From Pardosa pseudoannulata (taxonomy: Eukaryota; Arthropoda; Arachnida; Araneae; Lycosidae), in assembly GCA_032207245.1 (NCBI GenBank), contig CM063503.1, positions 105,928,756 through 105,992,755 on the forward strand: a DNA stretch of 64,000 nucleotides, written 5' to 3'. The stretch's first letter is position 1. Each line of letters begins with the position of its first letter. Positions 13,440-29,249 of this stretch are shown here, piece after piece. Below the pieces are notes generated by a model. It was not told the DNA's origin. It saw nothing but the letters and a program-made list of their open reading frames with translations, and searched no databases. Made by a program: the position numbers and the translations under genes.

Positions 13440-13860
13440 ATCAGCAAAATGTCACCTTCGAGGACAATTTGTTTAAGAAAAACATTTCATCGCGTATTCG
13501 TGTTCACTATTTTCTTCTTGTGAATGTTTGAACGTGCGAGGCTTTGTTTAAGGCTGCACTGAGAAATGAGGCTCAGGAAGCGACGAGGGTAATGACTGTT
13601 ATTCATAAATGAACAGATGCAGTTGACATCTCAAAAAGTTTCTCAAGTGTTGTTTTTCCTCCATACATGCCGCTCAAGGATTGTTAAGAACACTAATAAT
13701 TGCCATCGATGTTTCATTTCAAGCCATTATTATTTGTGAAATAGATTGAATAATGAGCTCTGAATTTTCCAGAAGTATATTCGACGAACATATAGGTTTC
13801 GAAACAAATTTCATCGGCGTCGTGCAGCTGTCATTTCAGATAAATTAAAATTACTCATGA
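13440..13860. promoter_or_regulatory. candidate conserved non-coding element
   Basis: About 420 bp with balanced composition set in very AT-rich flanks and with no open frame. It holds a concentration of transcription-factor-like words: E-box CAGATG (13614-13619) beside TTGACA, the palindrome CATCGATG (13704-13711), E-box CAGCTG (13825-13830) overlapping CTGTCA (13828-13833), and TAATGA- and TAATAAT-type homeodomain words. This texture is typical of developmental enhancers. Enhancer identity is inference only; no conservation data are available. Confidence 0.35.
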
Positions 13861-13869
13861 CTTCAAGCT

Positions 13870-14480
13870 ATGAAATCAATGCTTTGGAATTTAAAATAAT
13901 TTTATAGAACTCAAATGTTAGAATCTCTCATATTTCAGTGGAATTAATATAAATGCCAGGAAAAAAAGTTAAAGTTGAGATGCAAAATGTTATACAAATA
14001 TTATACTGTAAAATATTATATATGGCAAACATATTTCAAAGAAACTACTTTTATGCCTCAAAATTATGTGGCATACATATTTTTCACTTATTTATCCCTG
14101 CACATTAAGTTAATATGGTTTTTAAAGTTTAGTAAATGCTACAGAGAGAAAATTATGAAACCAAAATTAAAATTCCGCATTTTTTAAATATAAAATGTGA
14201 TTTTGTTTAAATGATACTGGTTCATATTTGAATAAATATATATCTTAAAGAAGAGAAAAAACTTTGTTTCTTAACAGTAAGATATAAAACTAATCAACAT
14301 TTATCAGAATAAATAGGAAAAAAATGAATACTGGACTTATTGTGACTATATTTAAAACAATGACTATATTTAAACAATGTTTGCGAAGGTTATTCTAAAA
14401 TTAAAAAACAATTATTTTTCTAGATACATTCATCTAAGTTAATAAAGTAAAACTTATCTTGCAACAGATATGATAACTAG
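13870..14480. other. unique AT-rich DNA, no gene seen
   Basis: A 70-codon AT-driven open frame (13975-14187) lacks any recognisable feature. No repeat or RNA is seen. Confidence 0.5.
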
Positions 14481-14489
14481 CAAGTTTTC

Positions 14490-14930
14490 TACGTGGATGT
14501 CACTCAAGTTTAAACATGAGTGGCAGTGTATCACTAGTTTTTATGTGCTTTTTGCATACTCAGTTAATGACTAGATCTTTAACCAAACATGAATGTCCTC
14601 TTTTATTTTCTTCTCAATTTCATAATAGTTATCAGCACATAAATATCTTCAATTAAGAAAACCAATTGTAATTACTGCTGATGTCCACCTACTGTTAAGT
14701 CCTTATGCATGCCAGAATAGGGCAGCATTGACTTGGAAATTGCTTCAGCAGTTTAAGTGTGAAATTTTCAGCATTCTCCTTATATCCCTGTCTTGGCTTC
14801 GAGAAATAACCATTAGTTCCCGGAAAGAGTTTTTGTGGTAGATGACAAACAAGAAAATGGCAGAATGGTTTATTGAAGAAATTGGTGGCAACTAAGTATG
14901 CAGAAAACATAGAAATTATGTTGATTCGCT
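14490..14930. other. higher-complexity block with a near-perfect palindrome
   Basis: Contains a 22-bp imperfect palindrome, CACTCAAGTTTAAACATGAGTG (14501-14522), in which only one pair fails. A 71-codon minus-strand open frame (14695-14910) with no recognisable family also lies here. The block is less AT-rich than its flanks. It may be regulatory. I do not call the frame a gene. Confidence 0.35.
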
Positions 14931-17200
14931 ATGAAAAATAATTAAATCTGTATGGCATAGAAAATATTTCATAGAAAATAGAGAAAATATCATATATGTT
15001 CCAAAACAAGATTTTTTATTACATTAAATAAACGTATACAGAGTAGAAAATGTTCTTTACTATTATAATGACCTTCGTGAATTTCTTGTTGAAAGTAAAT
15101 TATACTTATATGCATTGTAACTATTGAAAACAATATGCATCGTAATGAGAAAAAAATTATGAATCAGTGTTTCAAAAAGAGTGAAGTTCATACAACTAAT
15201 ATAAGTTTATTCTATTAAATGCATTAACCCTTTATATTACACTAATATAAATTTCTTTAATTAAATTAGTTTATAAATGTTATCTATAAACTTCATAAAT
15301 GTAAAAAAAAAGAAAAAAATGTGCATTCTGTGGAAGGAGGAATGGTTAGTGGGATGATTTAAATGTAAAACCACCCCTTCGTTTCTGTGTGAAAATAATA
15401 CTTTCTTTTAAAATTTTATTAAGATTGGGAGAACAATGGATAATTATCCTTAAAAGAGTAATATAAAAATAGCTAAACAGTTTTTAAGTGTTATTTGGAT
15501 AAATATAGTAATTTGGGGTCACAAGGATGATAAATAGAATTTCTGAATTTTCTGGGTAAAGGAAGTTTATACATGCGTATTTCAAATGGAAAAATGAATT
15601 AATTGTAGTGCTTTTATCTGCTGTAAATTTGAAATATCATAAACATAGGAAATTAAAAAACAATCATTCATATGTCTTTAAAAAGTAGAAAAAAGAAACT
15701 TTTAACATGTGGATTCGCTGCAAAACCACCGTTCGTTAAAGAGTTAAAGAAAATAATTAATATATAGAACATGCAGTATCTAAATGGAATAATATAAGTA
15801 TTATTAGTAAAATATGCATGAAAAAATATATACTGTTATCATCTCACCATATATATATATATTTTCAATATTATAGAAATTTTCATGTTTATAAATTTAT
15901 TTAAGTGGTCAAAGTTTTCAAAAGTTTTTATTTAATGTCTTAAAGCATTAGGAATATCCCAAAAAAATTGATTTAAATGAATTTAATTAGAACAAAAGAT
16001 ATTGCTAAACATAACAGAGAAGATTAGATCCAACATTTTACTTTAAATTCTTTCTATTCACAACAATATTTTTCATATTAAGAGCATTTAAACTTAGGAT
16101 ATCAGATGTTATCCTTGAACAACATTTTGTTGTGTGCATCATCATGTTGAAACAAACCTTTAGCTAAAAATTATATTGAAAGGGAAAATTAGAAATTTAT
16201 GGTAAATATAGAAAATATGGTTTAAGTCACATTTAATATGTTATAAAATTTGACCAAATTTCAAATTTTCTCTAAACTAAATTTAAAAGATATACTGAGA
16301 TTAGATTTAAAATTATGAATCTGTAATTTTTTAGTATAAACATCTTAAAAATATAAACAATATGTTCTCAATTTATTAAATATTTGAAGAGGTTTTTCAT
16401 ACGATATACAGAAATACATAAAAAATATACCTTTATTCCATATATTTGATTAGAAGCCGAGAAGCTTTTAGTAATCTCTTAAAAATTATAATATTGCGAA
16501 TGTTTAACGTAATTTCTATCCTTATATACGATAAGTTATAATTTTATAGTTGGAGAAACAAAAATAAACATTAAAATTAAAAAAAAAATATGCGAATTAT
16601 TTTATTTATTTGGCTCTTTTAATAAGGAAACGGGGAAAGTTAACTTCATTCCAAACTTTACTATCCCCACATAAAATTTAAATAAAATATTTTTTTTACT
16701 ATTAATCAATACAGTTTTGTGCTACATATATATGTGAGAATAAACATGATAATTCTTTTCGCAAAGTTTTCCTACAATTTACTTAAAATTATAAGGAAAA
16801 AATTCCAATTAAAATATTTACTTTTTCAGTGTTTATTTCTTCTCTAGCATAAGAATTTAATGGTTTATTTCTGCAATTTTCCTAAAGCAGGACATTAAAT
16901 ATTTTACGAGTAGAAAATAAGAATATTCCTTTTCTCAGGGAAGGAATATTAAATAAGGTCGAGATGAAAGTATTTTACCCGAGAATTATAAAAAAATTTG
17001 CTAATGGTTGAACGAATACAAAGAAAACCTCTTATGTAGTTAAATAAATTTCTACGCTTTCTTTTCTGGATCATTAAATACCATTAGAAAGATTTTTTTC
17101 AAATATTGTTAACGTTTAATGTATCTTTGGAAACAACTTAGATAGTAACATGGTGGCTAAATTTATAGAATGTTTATCCAACATTTTATATACAGAGATA
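14931..17200. other. unique AT-rich DNA, no gene seen
   Basis: Long AT-rich single-copy run with a short TA run at about 15848-15862. Nothing supportable. Confidence 0.55.
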
Positions 17201-17204
17201 AATG

Positions 17205-17600
17205 CCTAAGTTTTGATCCGATGTCCTTCCCAAGTGTGAAGCTCAAAGGTGTAGAGTTGTTCAATTACCCAGTTATCAATCACTGTCTACAGTAGGCTGT
17301 AACACATTTATGCAAGTTACAGAGCGTAGTAATTACTGTATAAGTGCTTTTCCTGTCACTGTAATGAAACTCCGAAGAAATTAGCGACTATGTGTTCAAG
17401 ATATAGAGGATAACACTTTTCAAATTACCTCTCAAAGCAGCGCATTAAACGACCATGAAGGCTTTCATCAAAGAAAATTAGCTTATTACGAACTTGAACA
17501 AATTACACCTAAGCTGTCATCATCGTAAAGTTCCAACGGTATTGGAAAAATTCCGTAATTATGCTCCAGTGTGGTATCTTGAGAACTTCGACTAATATTA
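17205..17600. other. higher-complexity unique block, function unknown
   Basis: About 400 bp of mixed composition (for example 17220-17470) without a long open frame or repeat ends. Possibly conserved non-coding DNA. Unidentified. Confidence 0.3.
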
Positions 17601-19895
17601 CTCCCATTCATCATATCACTTTATTTATTTATTTCAATATGAAAACATTCTCTTTTTAACTCTCCATTTTTTTATTTTCTTCTTTCTTGCTGATAAGTTT
17701 TTACTTTTTGGAACATCAGCGTTATCCGAGATGATACTTTAATTGCATGCTATGTAAAGGTTATCCAGTTTCTTACATTGAATCTATTTAATGAATAGTT
17801 ATGTAGTTTGACATCTTATTCCAAGAACTGCATTTTTGCAATCGTTAAATTCTGTATCGAAAGATTTTCTTCTTAACTGTGTAATTCAAACTCGAAATAA
17901 GCTCCAAATATTGCAAATAAAACAAATATTTTTTTTTATTTTTTTATACACTAACAAGTAAATAATAAATATGAAAAAAACAAAAATAACTTCAAAATAA
18001 CTAAAGCTTAATAGTAATTTTTCTGTTGTTTTCTTTAAATGGTTTTAAATTAGAAAAGTAAAGGTATTATTTTTAAAAATATGATTATTTTACATAAATT
18101 TAACTAATCTTTGATGATAAAAGAAACAAATGCGATATACATAAGAAAAATTGCATTTATACACATCGACTTGGTTCTTTTATTTTTAAACATTTAAATA
18201 AACTATTCTTTTGGGGTTAAAAACAAAATCATACAAAAAAGTAAAATATTAGTTTGAAACTGAATTTGTAAAGAATTTGAAATTCATTACCTTTTATTAA
18301 TTAAAATAAATTAAATTTATTAAGAAAGGAGCATATATCATTTTATATAAAATAATAATTTGCATAGTAATGAATAATATTATATATGGGGTATAACTCA
18401 ATTCCGTTTAAGATGAGAAAAGTTTTAAAACATCCTTCATTACATATTTCTTTCAATGCTTCGATTGAAATGTTTTCATCTTTTTAAATTATTTTATTCC
18501 ATATAAGCGAAATCTTCAATACGCAAATCTGCCGTACACACAGAAATAATGCATTTTATATACTATCAATAAAGGGTTAAATGAATAAATGATACTCCTA
18601 AATAATGATAGCCAATTGATATAGAAATGTTCCAAGTTTCTTTACAATATTGTACAATATTACTTATATTTCTCTAAAATATTCACTCTCATAAACGGAG
18701 TTCCAGAGTTTCTTTAATTTAATGTAAACATGTAGGCCATGTAATATATTTAAATTTCATGTTCCTAGTATTAATATTTATTCCCTAAAATCAATGTTTC
18801 CAAAGATATTTATTATATCAGAAGAGTGGATTTTACTTTCAGTTTAACGAAATTATTGATAATATATATAATTTCTTAAAGTTTAATGTAATTAAGAGGA
18901 CTTACTGACTTTGCATATCAATCAATGTTTTATCGAAAGTAGAATTACAAAGAATATAATCCTACAATTCGGACAGAAAATACTTTGAAGCCCTGAATAC
19001 TGTACATTACACAAATTCACTTATGAAAATAAAATAGATTCTTTATTTATTTAACAAAATAACTTATACAATATATGTTATTAATTTTAAAAAGGGTAAT
19101 CTTTTAAATCGGTTTATATTACTCTTATGTACGGAGTATTTTAAGAATTAACTTTAAAATAATCCCTGTGAGCTCAATCATATTTATATTATAAATATTT
19201 TTATACTAAAGGAAATCAATGTGAATTATATAAACATTATCGTTGCTTCATTCTTTTAACATGCATATAATTTTATGAATAAACGTTACCAAAATAAGGT
19301 TTTATTTATATTTTAGATTTATACCGTCAATAACTGGAAATTTAATATAACTGAATTTATTTTAAATATAAAGGGAGTTTGAAAAGTTTATTTTATTTCG
19401 TGATATTGATTCTAATTATTTTGTTCATTCTAACGAAATATTTAATGGGTTATATATATTTTTCAGAGTAAAAACATGCTCTAAACATGAAAAAAAACTG
19501 TTTACTAATTTACTAAGATATCAATTTTGTAAGTGATGTGTCAGATTTGAAACTTATATTATGTAGACTTAGTTATCAATGCATTTAAAAAGTTTGACAC
19601 TATTTAATATTTTTTTGTCTCAAAGTGATTGGTAGTTTCGCACAAGAAATTAACCTATTTAAAGCAAAATATTATTTCCTTGAGTTTAAAGAAAGTGTGG
19701 CAATAGATAAGGATAGAAAGTGATTTGAAGTCTACTGTGGGTTAAGAAATAATCAGAATATAGTCAAAGAAAAACTGCTTTAAAATGCAGAAAACTGAAA
19801 AAAAAACATTTTAAACTGAATTGAAACATTTATTTTAATTATATCAGTGTATAGACTTAAAGCTATGTATTGGATAATGTCAGTGCAATCAGTAA
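17601..19895. other. unique AT-rich DNA, no gene seen
   Basis: AT-rich. A small tandem of palindromic ACAATATTGT words sits near 18645-18660. No gene or mobile element recognised. Confidence 0.5.
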
Positions 19896-19902
19896 TTCAC
19901 GA

Positions 19903-20028
19903 GTGGAAATCTCAATCTGGCATGGGTGTTTGCAGCTGTTCAGAATCGGTTTTAAGTAATAGATTTCAATCTCATTTGCCCTCGTGTTAAAAAAATGTAG
20001 ACCGTCATGCTCCAACGAAACCAAACCT
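19903..20028 (+). mobile_element. SINE family B, copy 1, 5'-truncated
   Basis: About 125 bp aligns with the copy at 47760-47888. Shared phrases in the same order are GGCATGG.TGTTTG, TTCA.AATCGG.TTTAAG, TCTCATT and CTCGTGTT. These are followed by GTAGACCGTC and end with the same ACCAAACC tail. The tRNA-like head seen in the other copy is missing or unrecognisable. Divergence suggests both copies are old. Confidence 0.75.
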
Positions 20029-20039
20029 TATGTGCTTAT

Positions 20040-20640
20040 TATCAATTCTTAGACAAATGATATTGTTTGATTATAAATTAAAAGAAACATAACGTTATAT
20101 TTCATAAACATTCAAGAAAGGTTCTGAGTAGCTTTAAGTCATACCGTTAAGACTGCAAAATTTTAAAATAATCATACTCAAAATGATATGTATTTATTTT
20201 ACTAAGAATTCAAGTAGTATAGTACACCTTCAAGGAGGGCTTAAATGTTCCTATAAACATTTAATTAAAAGGCAGAGCATACAAATAAAAAATACAAACA
20301 TATTTTTCACAATACAAAAATTGTTTGACAGATTAATTTTATATTACACTTTTTATATGTTAAACGCTAAACAGATGACATATTTCAACGAGATAGAAAG
20401 TCCGAGGATTTGTTTTTCAAATTTTTATAAAGCTTAAAAATGTTTTAAAAATTTTGCGATGTTATTAGTAATAATGTTGTATGGTTTTTATTCGATAATA
20501 CACTCCAAACTAAAATTTAAAAAAATCTTTTTAATTTTAATTTTATGTTGTAATACAGTGAGATAATCAATTTTAAGCAAATAGCAACTATATTAAATAC
20601 AATTTAATTTCATTTGAAAGAGTTTTGGTGAAGAAATAAA

Positions 20641-20671
<31 letters not shown>

Positions 20672-23600
20672 GTTTCAATAATAAGGAGTCTATATCCCTT
20701 TTCTGCCAAGTGTATTATTCGACAGAAAAAAATGATCAAACGGAAAATTATTAAAAACTATTTATATTCTTTGCAGAAAATTTGGTATATATATTATTTT
20801 TGTAGGGTTAATCAAAAACATATAATAGTGCTCATTTTAATAAAAAGACGTTTTGATTAATTATTTCATTTTAAAAGTTTATCTACATTTAGGTATTATC
20901 TACATCCACTTTTAAAGATAATAATGACTTTTTGTGACTAAATTTTCCAAAACATAAAAAAGTTTTTTTTTCAGAAGATATGCTTTCTTACTTTGAAATG
21001 TTTTATATGTAAAATATTGCACTACATATATGAGTGTAAATCCAGTTTATCGCATTTTTAAGTCCTAAAAGATGAAATTGCAAGTGACAATGATAAATGA
21101 ATTCTGCTTCATGTCCGGAATCATTTATTTCAAGCTGATATAAATTTGTTTTAATATCCTCTAATTATTATTATCACACTATTTATTTTGATGAGTTTTT
21201 ATCATTTTCTAGTATAATTATTATTAATGGGAGTGATAATTCAATTTAATAGAAAATTTATTGAGGTAACCTTTTGTAAACTATCAAATGACTAGAAAAC
21301 ACTTTATCCAGGAATGTTAAGAAAATAGTTCCACTCTCATTGATAATTAATTAATTAAATAAGGGATACTGTTATAAAATTAAGTTTTACTTTTTGACTA
21401 CTGTTATGGGGATTGGTATCAAAATTGGGAAAGAGTAATGTATACTGAAAGTGCAAGCATTATATTTGAAAGAAAGTATTGAACGAAATACTGAAGAATA
21501 ACATAATTTTCTTTATCGATTTATGTCTTATTTATCTAGAAATCTTCAATGTGATCAAAGCCAATTTTCTTATTTCTCCATATACATAGCTAAAATAGCA
21601 TTAATTAATATTTATAAATTTTTCGGTACGAAGATTTTTAGAGCATGAATGAATTCAGAAAATACTGAGAAAAGAAAGTACTTAATGTGAAGGTAATGAA
21701 ATACGCAAAATAACATTACACAATAAAATATACTTTAAAGAAAACAAATCTTAACCGCATTCCGACCATTGACAAAATATCGAGAAATACGAATTTCTTC
21801 ATAATGCAAAATAAAATGTACATTCGAAAAATATACATTTGATATTAGTAAGATATAGTGCACTGGCAGCTTGGAAAATTTTTCCTTAGAATAAACACTT
21901 AAAAAACCTTTTTAGCTGATTAAAACAATACAAGTAGCATGTTTTAAAGACCATAATAATCTATAGATTATTTTGCATCATATTCTGTTCATCCAAAATA
22001 TATTGCTTATTAAATATCCTCTAATAATTTAGGAGGCATATTTCCCCTTGTGTAATCTTCATCAAGAGTGGTGATCTAGTATCTGATTAACTTCACTTTT
22101 CATGAGACATATGTCCACCGCTAGAAAAGTGTCTGTCAATAACCGACCAAAATAAACTGTGATACTTAGCTATTTTTAAACATAGACTATAAATCTATTT
22201 CTAGGAAATTTATTGCATTCTGAAGGTCATATTATCTTTATTGATCTCAAATAAATTTGAGATTCTTCTCATACTGTTTCATGAAAAATAATTTATTTTT
22301 AGTTAATAACAAATAGCATTTGAAGTATTTGTCAATAATTTCCAAGACAAGCTTTTAACGGATAACTCATAATTTTCCTTTTTTTTAAAGTTAGAACTCA
22401 TGGTGACTAATGGCATGAAATAGTTTATGAACTACAGAGAAATATCTTAGCAATTGAAAGAAAACCTTTCACGAAAACAGATTTAAGTTCGTGTGAATAT
22501 TTATAACTTTTAAATGTTTTCAATGCAGCAATTTGTACTCTGAAACCTTTGATTTATAAATATAAATGAACAGATTTCAGACATTTTATTACAGATCTAA
22601 CGGAGAATATAGCTCTTAAACAATTATTGAATTATAGCCCTCAATTTAACTAGACATCTGTTAAAAATTGGGGTGAATAATTTTTTCAATCATTAAAACT
22701 ATATTTTATCTTAACAAATAGACTTATTTTACTGTATAGGCTGTAGCTATACTATGTACTTGTAAATTTGTTATCCTAAACAAAGGCCACATTTTAGTTG
22801 TCAATTTTCTATGAAATCAAGATGTATTGGTTATATTTAAAAAAAAATATTTAAAATTTTTAAATTTTTTTTAAATATTATTTTTAAAATTTTTTAATTT
22901 AGTTTGGATTTACTATGTCTAATGCTAAAGGCAAGTAATACTGATGTCTATGATTCGAATCATACAGTTTAAATAGTATAAGCACAAAAGTTAGAATATA
23001 GATTTACGAAAGTGGTACAAATTGGTATAGGTAAAATAGGGTTAAAGTAGGGAATTTTAGTTTATAAGATAATTTTAACTATTTTCATGCATTTCTGAAA
23101 TAAACTAAATGGTGTTATAGAAAACGTGTTATAGAAAATATTTATGGCAGCATACCAAATATTTTAGTGAAACAAACTGCTATTATTCTGTTTTATGACT
23201 AAATGCAATCGAAATTGAAAAAAAGGCAACATGGAAATATTGCTCAAAATTGTGCATTTATACATAAACAGATTGTATATCACAGTTGTCAGCGATATCT
23301 CACAATTCAATTTTTCATATTTCTACAGGCAGAAAAGTGAAAATACAGAAAGGAGAGGCATATTATTTTAAAAATCTAAGACAGCATAAAAGATGATTAG
23401 GAAAAAATTAAACTAGAAAAACATTTCAATGCAATCTATGAAAAAGAAAGATATTATCTATAGAATAATACCTATAGGATATCTGATAGTCTCTAATAAA
23501 ATATGAAGAACCAGAATATAGGAATTTTGGTCGAAAAGTAAATAAATAGTAATAAATAATAAATAGTTAAATTACATAGTAATAAATAATAAATAGTTAA

Positions 23601-23735
23601 AAAATATGTTTTAATGGTAATCTTTTGATCTGAAAAATACATTGTCTATTTAAATTACACAAAAGAGAAATTTTAATAATGCACCATTAAAAATTACAGA
23701 TAATCTCTGTCTAAATTTAAATTTTTATTGTAGGT
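20040..23735. other. unique AT-rich DNA, no gene seen
   Basis: Contains a short (TA)n run (20645-20671), an AT-only palindrome-rich patch (22840-22905), and a duplicated ~37-bp stretch (23535-23605, GTAATAAATAATAAATAGTT twice). A slightly richer patch lies at 22040-22160. The open frame at 20183 (84 codons) is AT-driven and not convincing. Confidence 0.5.
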
Positions 23736-23739
23736 TTAT

Positions 23740-23741
<2 letters not shown>

Positions 23742-23807
<66 letters not shown>
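23742..23807. repeat. (TA)n microsatellite
   Basis: About 66 bp of pure alternating TA. Confidence 0.97.
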
Positions 23808-23810
<3 letters not shown>

Positions 23811-25018
23811 AAATATGAGTTTAATGAAATCAAGTACAAATTATGTTTTTATGTTTTAGGAAATTTAAATATAATCACAAAATTATATTATAAGTCTTCG
23901 TACAGTATCATTATCAAAAGAGTTTATTCTTTAAATAAAGTGAATTTAAAAATAGCGTCTCTAAGGATAAGAAAAAATATATTTTATTCTGAAGGATTAA
24001 AAGGTTTCATCATGTGTTACATGATAATGCCCTGTATTATAAACTATTCATATTTTTTTATTTAAATTATTTACTGGATTTAAGAGGACTTGATTTTTTG
24101 TCGTACATATGCTTCGATAATCTCCAAATACCAAACTATAATTCTTTGGTGAGTAAAGAGCTTTATGGAAATTTATCAATAAACCAATAGGGTTTTAGTG
24201 TTTAAAAAACAAAGTATTACATCTCTCGTCTGAAATCTTTCCCTAAGGAGAAAGTGGAGAGGATTTATTCACTTATCAACACAATTCAAAAGCAGCATCG
24301 AGATGTGAAATGTGAACCAATTATATTTTCTACGAATTTCCTCCGGGTAGTTGATCCAATATGTCGTTTTGGTTATTTTAGTCAATTCCTGAATCAATGC
24401 TTATCTTTAAGACTGCCTTTGCTAAGAAAAACACTGCCCAAACATATTACATAAAAGTTCCCAGTTTGTGACCTTTTCTAATAAGTAATAGACTTTTAGG
24501 CTTGAAATAACATAGAATATTTAGAATAAATATTCAGTTCTAGTGTATTTCTACTAAAATAGAATTTTTATCTATAGGAATGATTTCAGTTAATTCTAAT
24601 ATCTTTTAAAATACGGTCTTATTCTGAGAGCTATTAAAAAGAAATTGCTTAAAATTTCAAATAATAGACATACATTTATTGAATCCGTATATTCGAACAT
24701 AGTCTATATCATCTTTTAGTTTCATTGAAGCATGACTAAATAGATGCAAACAACTTACAGTAATAAATCCTTAATAATATATAATTGTTATACTAATAGC
24801 AAGACTTACTATCAAAATTGTTTTGAGTTGTTGATTTAATGAACTTAGTTTAAAGACAAAATAAATTATTTTTAAAATGAAATTGCAATTTATGAGTTAA
24901 AACATTAATGTAACTCTCTATATTTATTGCCTTTATACCTATAAACTATACCTACTTGTGTGTATCAATAAAGAACCAAGTTAAGTTAAAACTACTGGTG
25001 TTACTTAATGATAGTTTT
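23808..25018. other. unique AT-rich DNA, no gene seen
   Basis: Includes a 66-codon open frame (24254-24454) with no recognised domain. No other feature. Confidence 0.5.
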
Positions 25019-25028
25019 AGACTCTAAC

Positions 25029-25067
25029 GGTCATAGTGATTATCATTGTCATCACTTTGCTATGACC
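25029..25067. other. short imperfect hairpin
   Basis: GGTCATAG-TGAT (25029-25040) pairs with ATCA...CTATGACC (25051-25067). That gives an 8-bp stem plus a 4-bp inner stem separated by a one-sided bulge. It lies in a locally GC-richer patch (25020-25260). It could be a paired factor-binding site. The stem is too short to call a microRNA. Confidence 0.5.
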
Positions 25068-25275
25068 AAATTATAACCTCTAAAGTTAGCCCCTTCATAT
25101 GGCTTTCACTATATTATTGACAACACGGCAAGAACAGAGCTTGAAAAACAATGTGAATTTTGTGAGTACGAGCAATAATTTTGCCAACAAATTTCAATTT
25201 CTTAACAAAGAAAGTGGAAGGAGTATAGGGGTTGAATATAGTTCTGTGGATAGTTAAACATTTTGAAAATGACAT

Positions 25276-25279
<4 letters not shown>

Positions 25280-25334
<55 letters not shown>
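25280..25334. repeat. (TA)n microsatellite
   Basis: About 55 bp of alternating TA. Confidence 0.97.
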
Positions 25335-25338
<4 letters not shown>

Positions 25339-27680
25339 GTATACATTTTCTTTATTATTTCAAAATGCCAAGCGAAAATTTATTAAATACCAATTAAAAT
25401 AATTATAAAACTTTTATTTAATCTAAATACGCCTGAAAAGCAAGGGTTTTCTTCATCTTTTTTACCGATTTAGGGATGCTTTAAGAAAATAGCGATTATT
25501 ATTCGTGGTCCTGCATGAATGATTGAGAAACCGTTGGTCAGTACATAGTTAAATCAGACAGTATAGGTTCAGTAACAAATACTAAATACATTTATTCATT
25601 ATTCACAGTAGTAAAGAAAAATGTAATTAAGCATTAATTACATACGGGATTAAAAATATGAAATGGAACTTTTAAACGATTTCAACCATAGTAAAGACGC
25701 GCTATTATAATATACGGTACACGTATGGACATACAAAAATGAATAGATTAAATTTAACATGACATAATGATAAGATTAATTAATTTAAAATTTTATCGTA
25801 TTGTGATTATGTTCCTGAAGTAATATTTGATTGATTCAATTTTTGTTTTACAATATGTGCTTTTTGTAGTAAAATATTTGTCATCCATAAAAAATAAATG
25901 CTTATAATGATTAAAACAAAACATATTATTTTAATTACTCATTTTGTGTAAGTTTTTTATTAAAGCAGAATAATTATTCGATTTACGTATTTCTAAAACA
26001 AGAAAAAAATTATGCTAAAAGAAATATTCTGTTTTCTAGACAAATAAATACTTAAGAAATGAATTTTTTTAGGAATAGAAACATTATCATTATTTCTAAA
26101 TTTAAATCTGGAACGATTAAAAGAAGTTAAATTCCTTAAAGACTTCATCTGTTAAAGACTGTTTAGAAAACGGGCTCGAATTAAAAAGATCTTAATCTAT
26201 ATTTGTTATAATACAATTACTAATGAGTAGATACGCACTAAACTAATTAACAAAAATAAGAATGGCTTCATTTCATTTACAAGCAATAAAGATAAATTTG
26301 CTTGCGCAGTCGAAATGTAAATAAATGATGTTTAAATAAATATCGCAAAAGTATCCTGGCACTGTTTCATAAACAGTGTTTAAAACATGAAATGGAGAAA
26401 CAAGGGTTAATTATTTCTTTTTGAATTTTAAATGTTATACTTTTCTGATGAAATACCCGAGGGCATACTGCTTGTTGGTTTCAGAATGAAAAGCCGAAAG
26501 AAAAATAAAAGAATATGTGAGCTCATTAGTGAAGCTTTTAGGTGGCGTCAACATTCTTGTATTTTTGCAATCTTTTATTAAAGTAGTTTTTCGAGCTATT
26601 TTATCATCGTTGAATTAAGGAAACATTGGATACTTTATCATTGATCTAGTTTAATAGTTGCCTAGGGAATAAAACTATGCTTTAGTTCATAAGATAACGG
26701 TAACCCTAAGCAGGGAAAATGATTTAGCTTTCAGGATTATAAATGAAAGTTTTTAAAACTCCTGACGATAAAAAACATTGAAACATTTTTATATATCTCA
26801 GAGAAAAGAATGCACAAAACTAATGCTTAATATTACAGTAGTTAAGTGAGAAAATTGATAACAGAATGATGAAACTTTGATTAATAAAGTGTTTAATTTT
26901 AACCTTCTTCGACTTTCAGTGGTAAAATACAAGGTTGAAACACTAGGAGTATTTCATCGATTACAATATTTGATATATGGAATGATGTTTCTTGAAAACT
27001 GTAGATTTTATGGTTCTAAATATGTGAAATTTCTATAGCACAAAAGGTATAGCAGGATTTTTTAAATTTAATAATACAATTAAATTATATACTCTTTGAT
27101 ATTTAGAACTTTAATTTTTATTAGAAAATACATATTAAAGATTTCAACTTAATTTAGATTCAAAGAAATTTTAGAATGCATTATAGACATTAAGACTTTA
27201 AAAATTTGTAAAATATTTTTACAGTTGTAATACAGTTGTTTTACAGTTGTAATAGTTGTTTAATACATAATTATTTACATAACATTAATTCTGACAGCAA
27301 GAATTTGAAATATCTAAAATGCAGTAAACTTCTTTTAAAGAGGAATCCTTTGGCGAAACTTCTTTAATTCTTTTCAGATTGAGGAGACCTTGGTGACTTC
27401 GAATATACCAAAATTATTTTCTTCTTAGCTGAACAATTCTTATTACACTACTTTGTGTAAGTTTATTTCGCTTCTTAAAGACCCTCATGTGACTAATTAT
27501 TATCACTGATTGGCTGGCTCTCATGACTATATAACTTCATATACACATTTGGACGGCAGAAGCTCCAAAGACGAGATGTTAGAATAAACTCAGAAGTGTT
27601 TTCCAAAATTTAAACACTCTTTTTTTACGACTGCACCATATACAACATTGATACCATGTTTTACTTGGTGACATATTTTC
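25335..27680. other. unique AT-rich DNA with one richer block
   Basis: Mostly AT-rich. A block at about 26440-26690 has more balanced composition and no open frame, so it may be conserved non-coding DNA. A small local repeat of TACAGTTGT words lies at 27222-27255. No gene recognised. Confidence 0.45.
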
Positions 27681-27682
27681 CA

Positions 27683-29020
<1,338 letters not shown>

Positions 29021-29024
29021 ATAA

Positions 29025-29247
<223 letters not shown>

Positions 29248-29249
29248 AA

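Noticed and set aside
14695..14910. 71-codon minus-strand frame
   Set aside because: No family recognised and no flanking exon seen. Kept only as part of a higher-complexity block.
25029..25067. microRNA precursor
   Set aside because: The stem is too short (8 + 4 bp) for a Dicer substrate.
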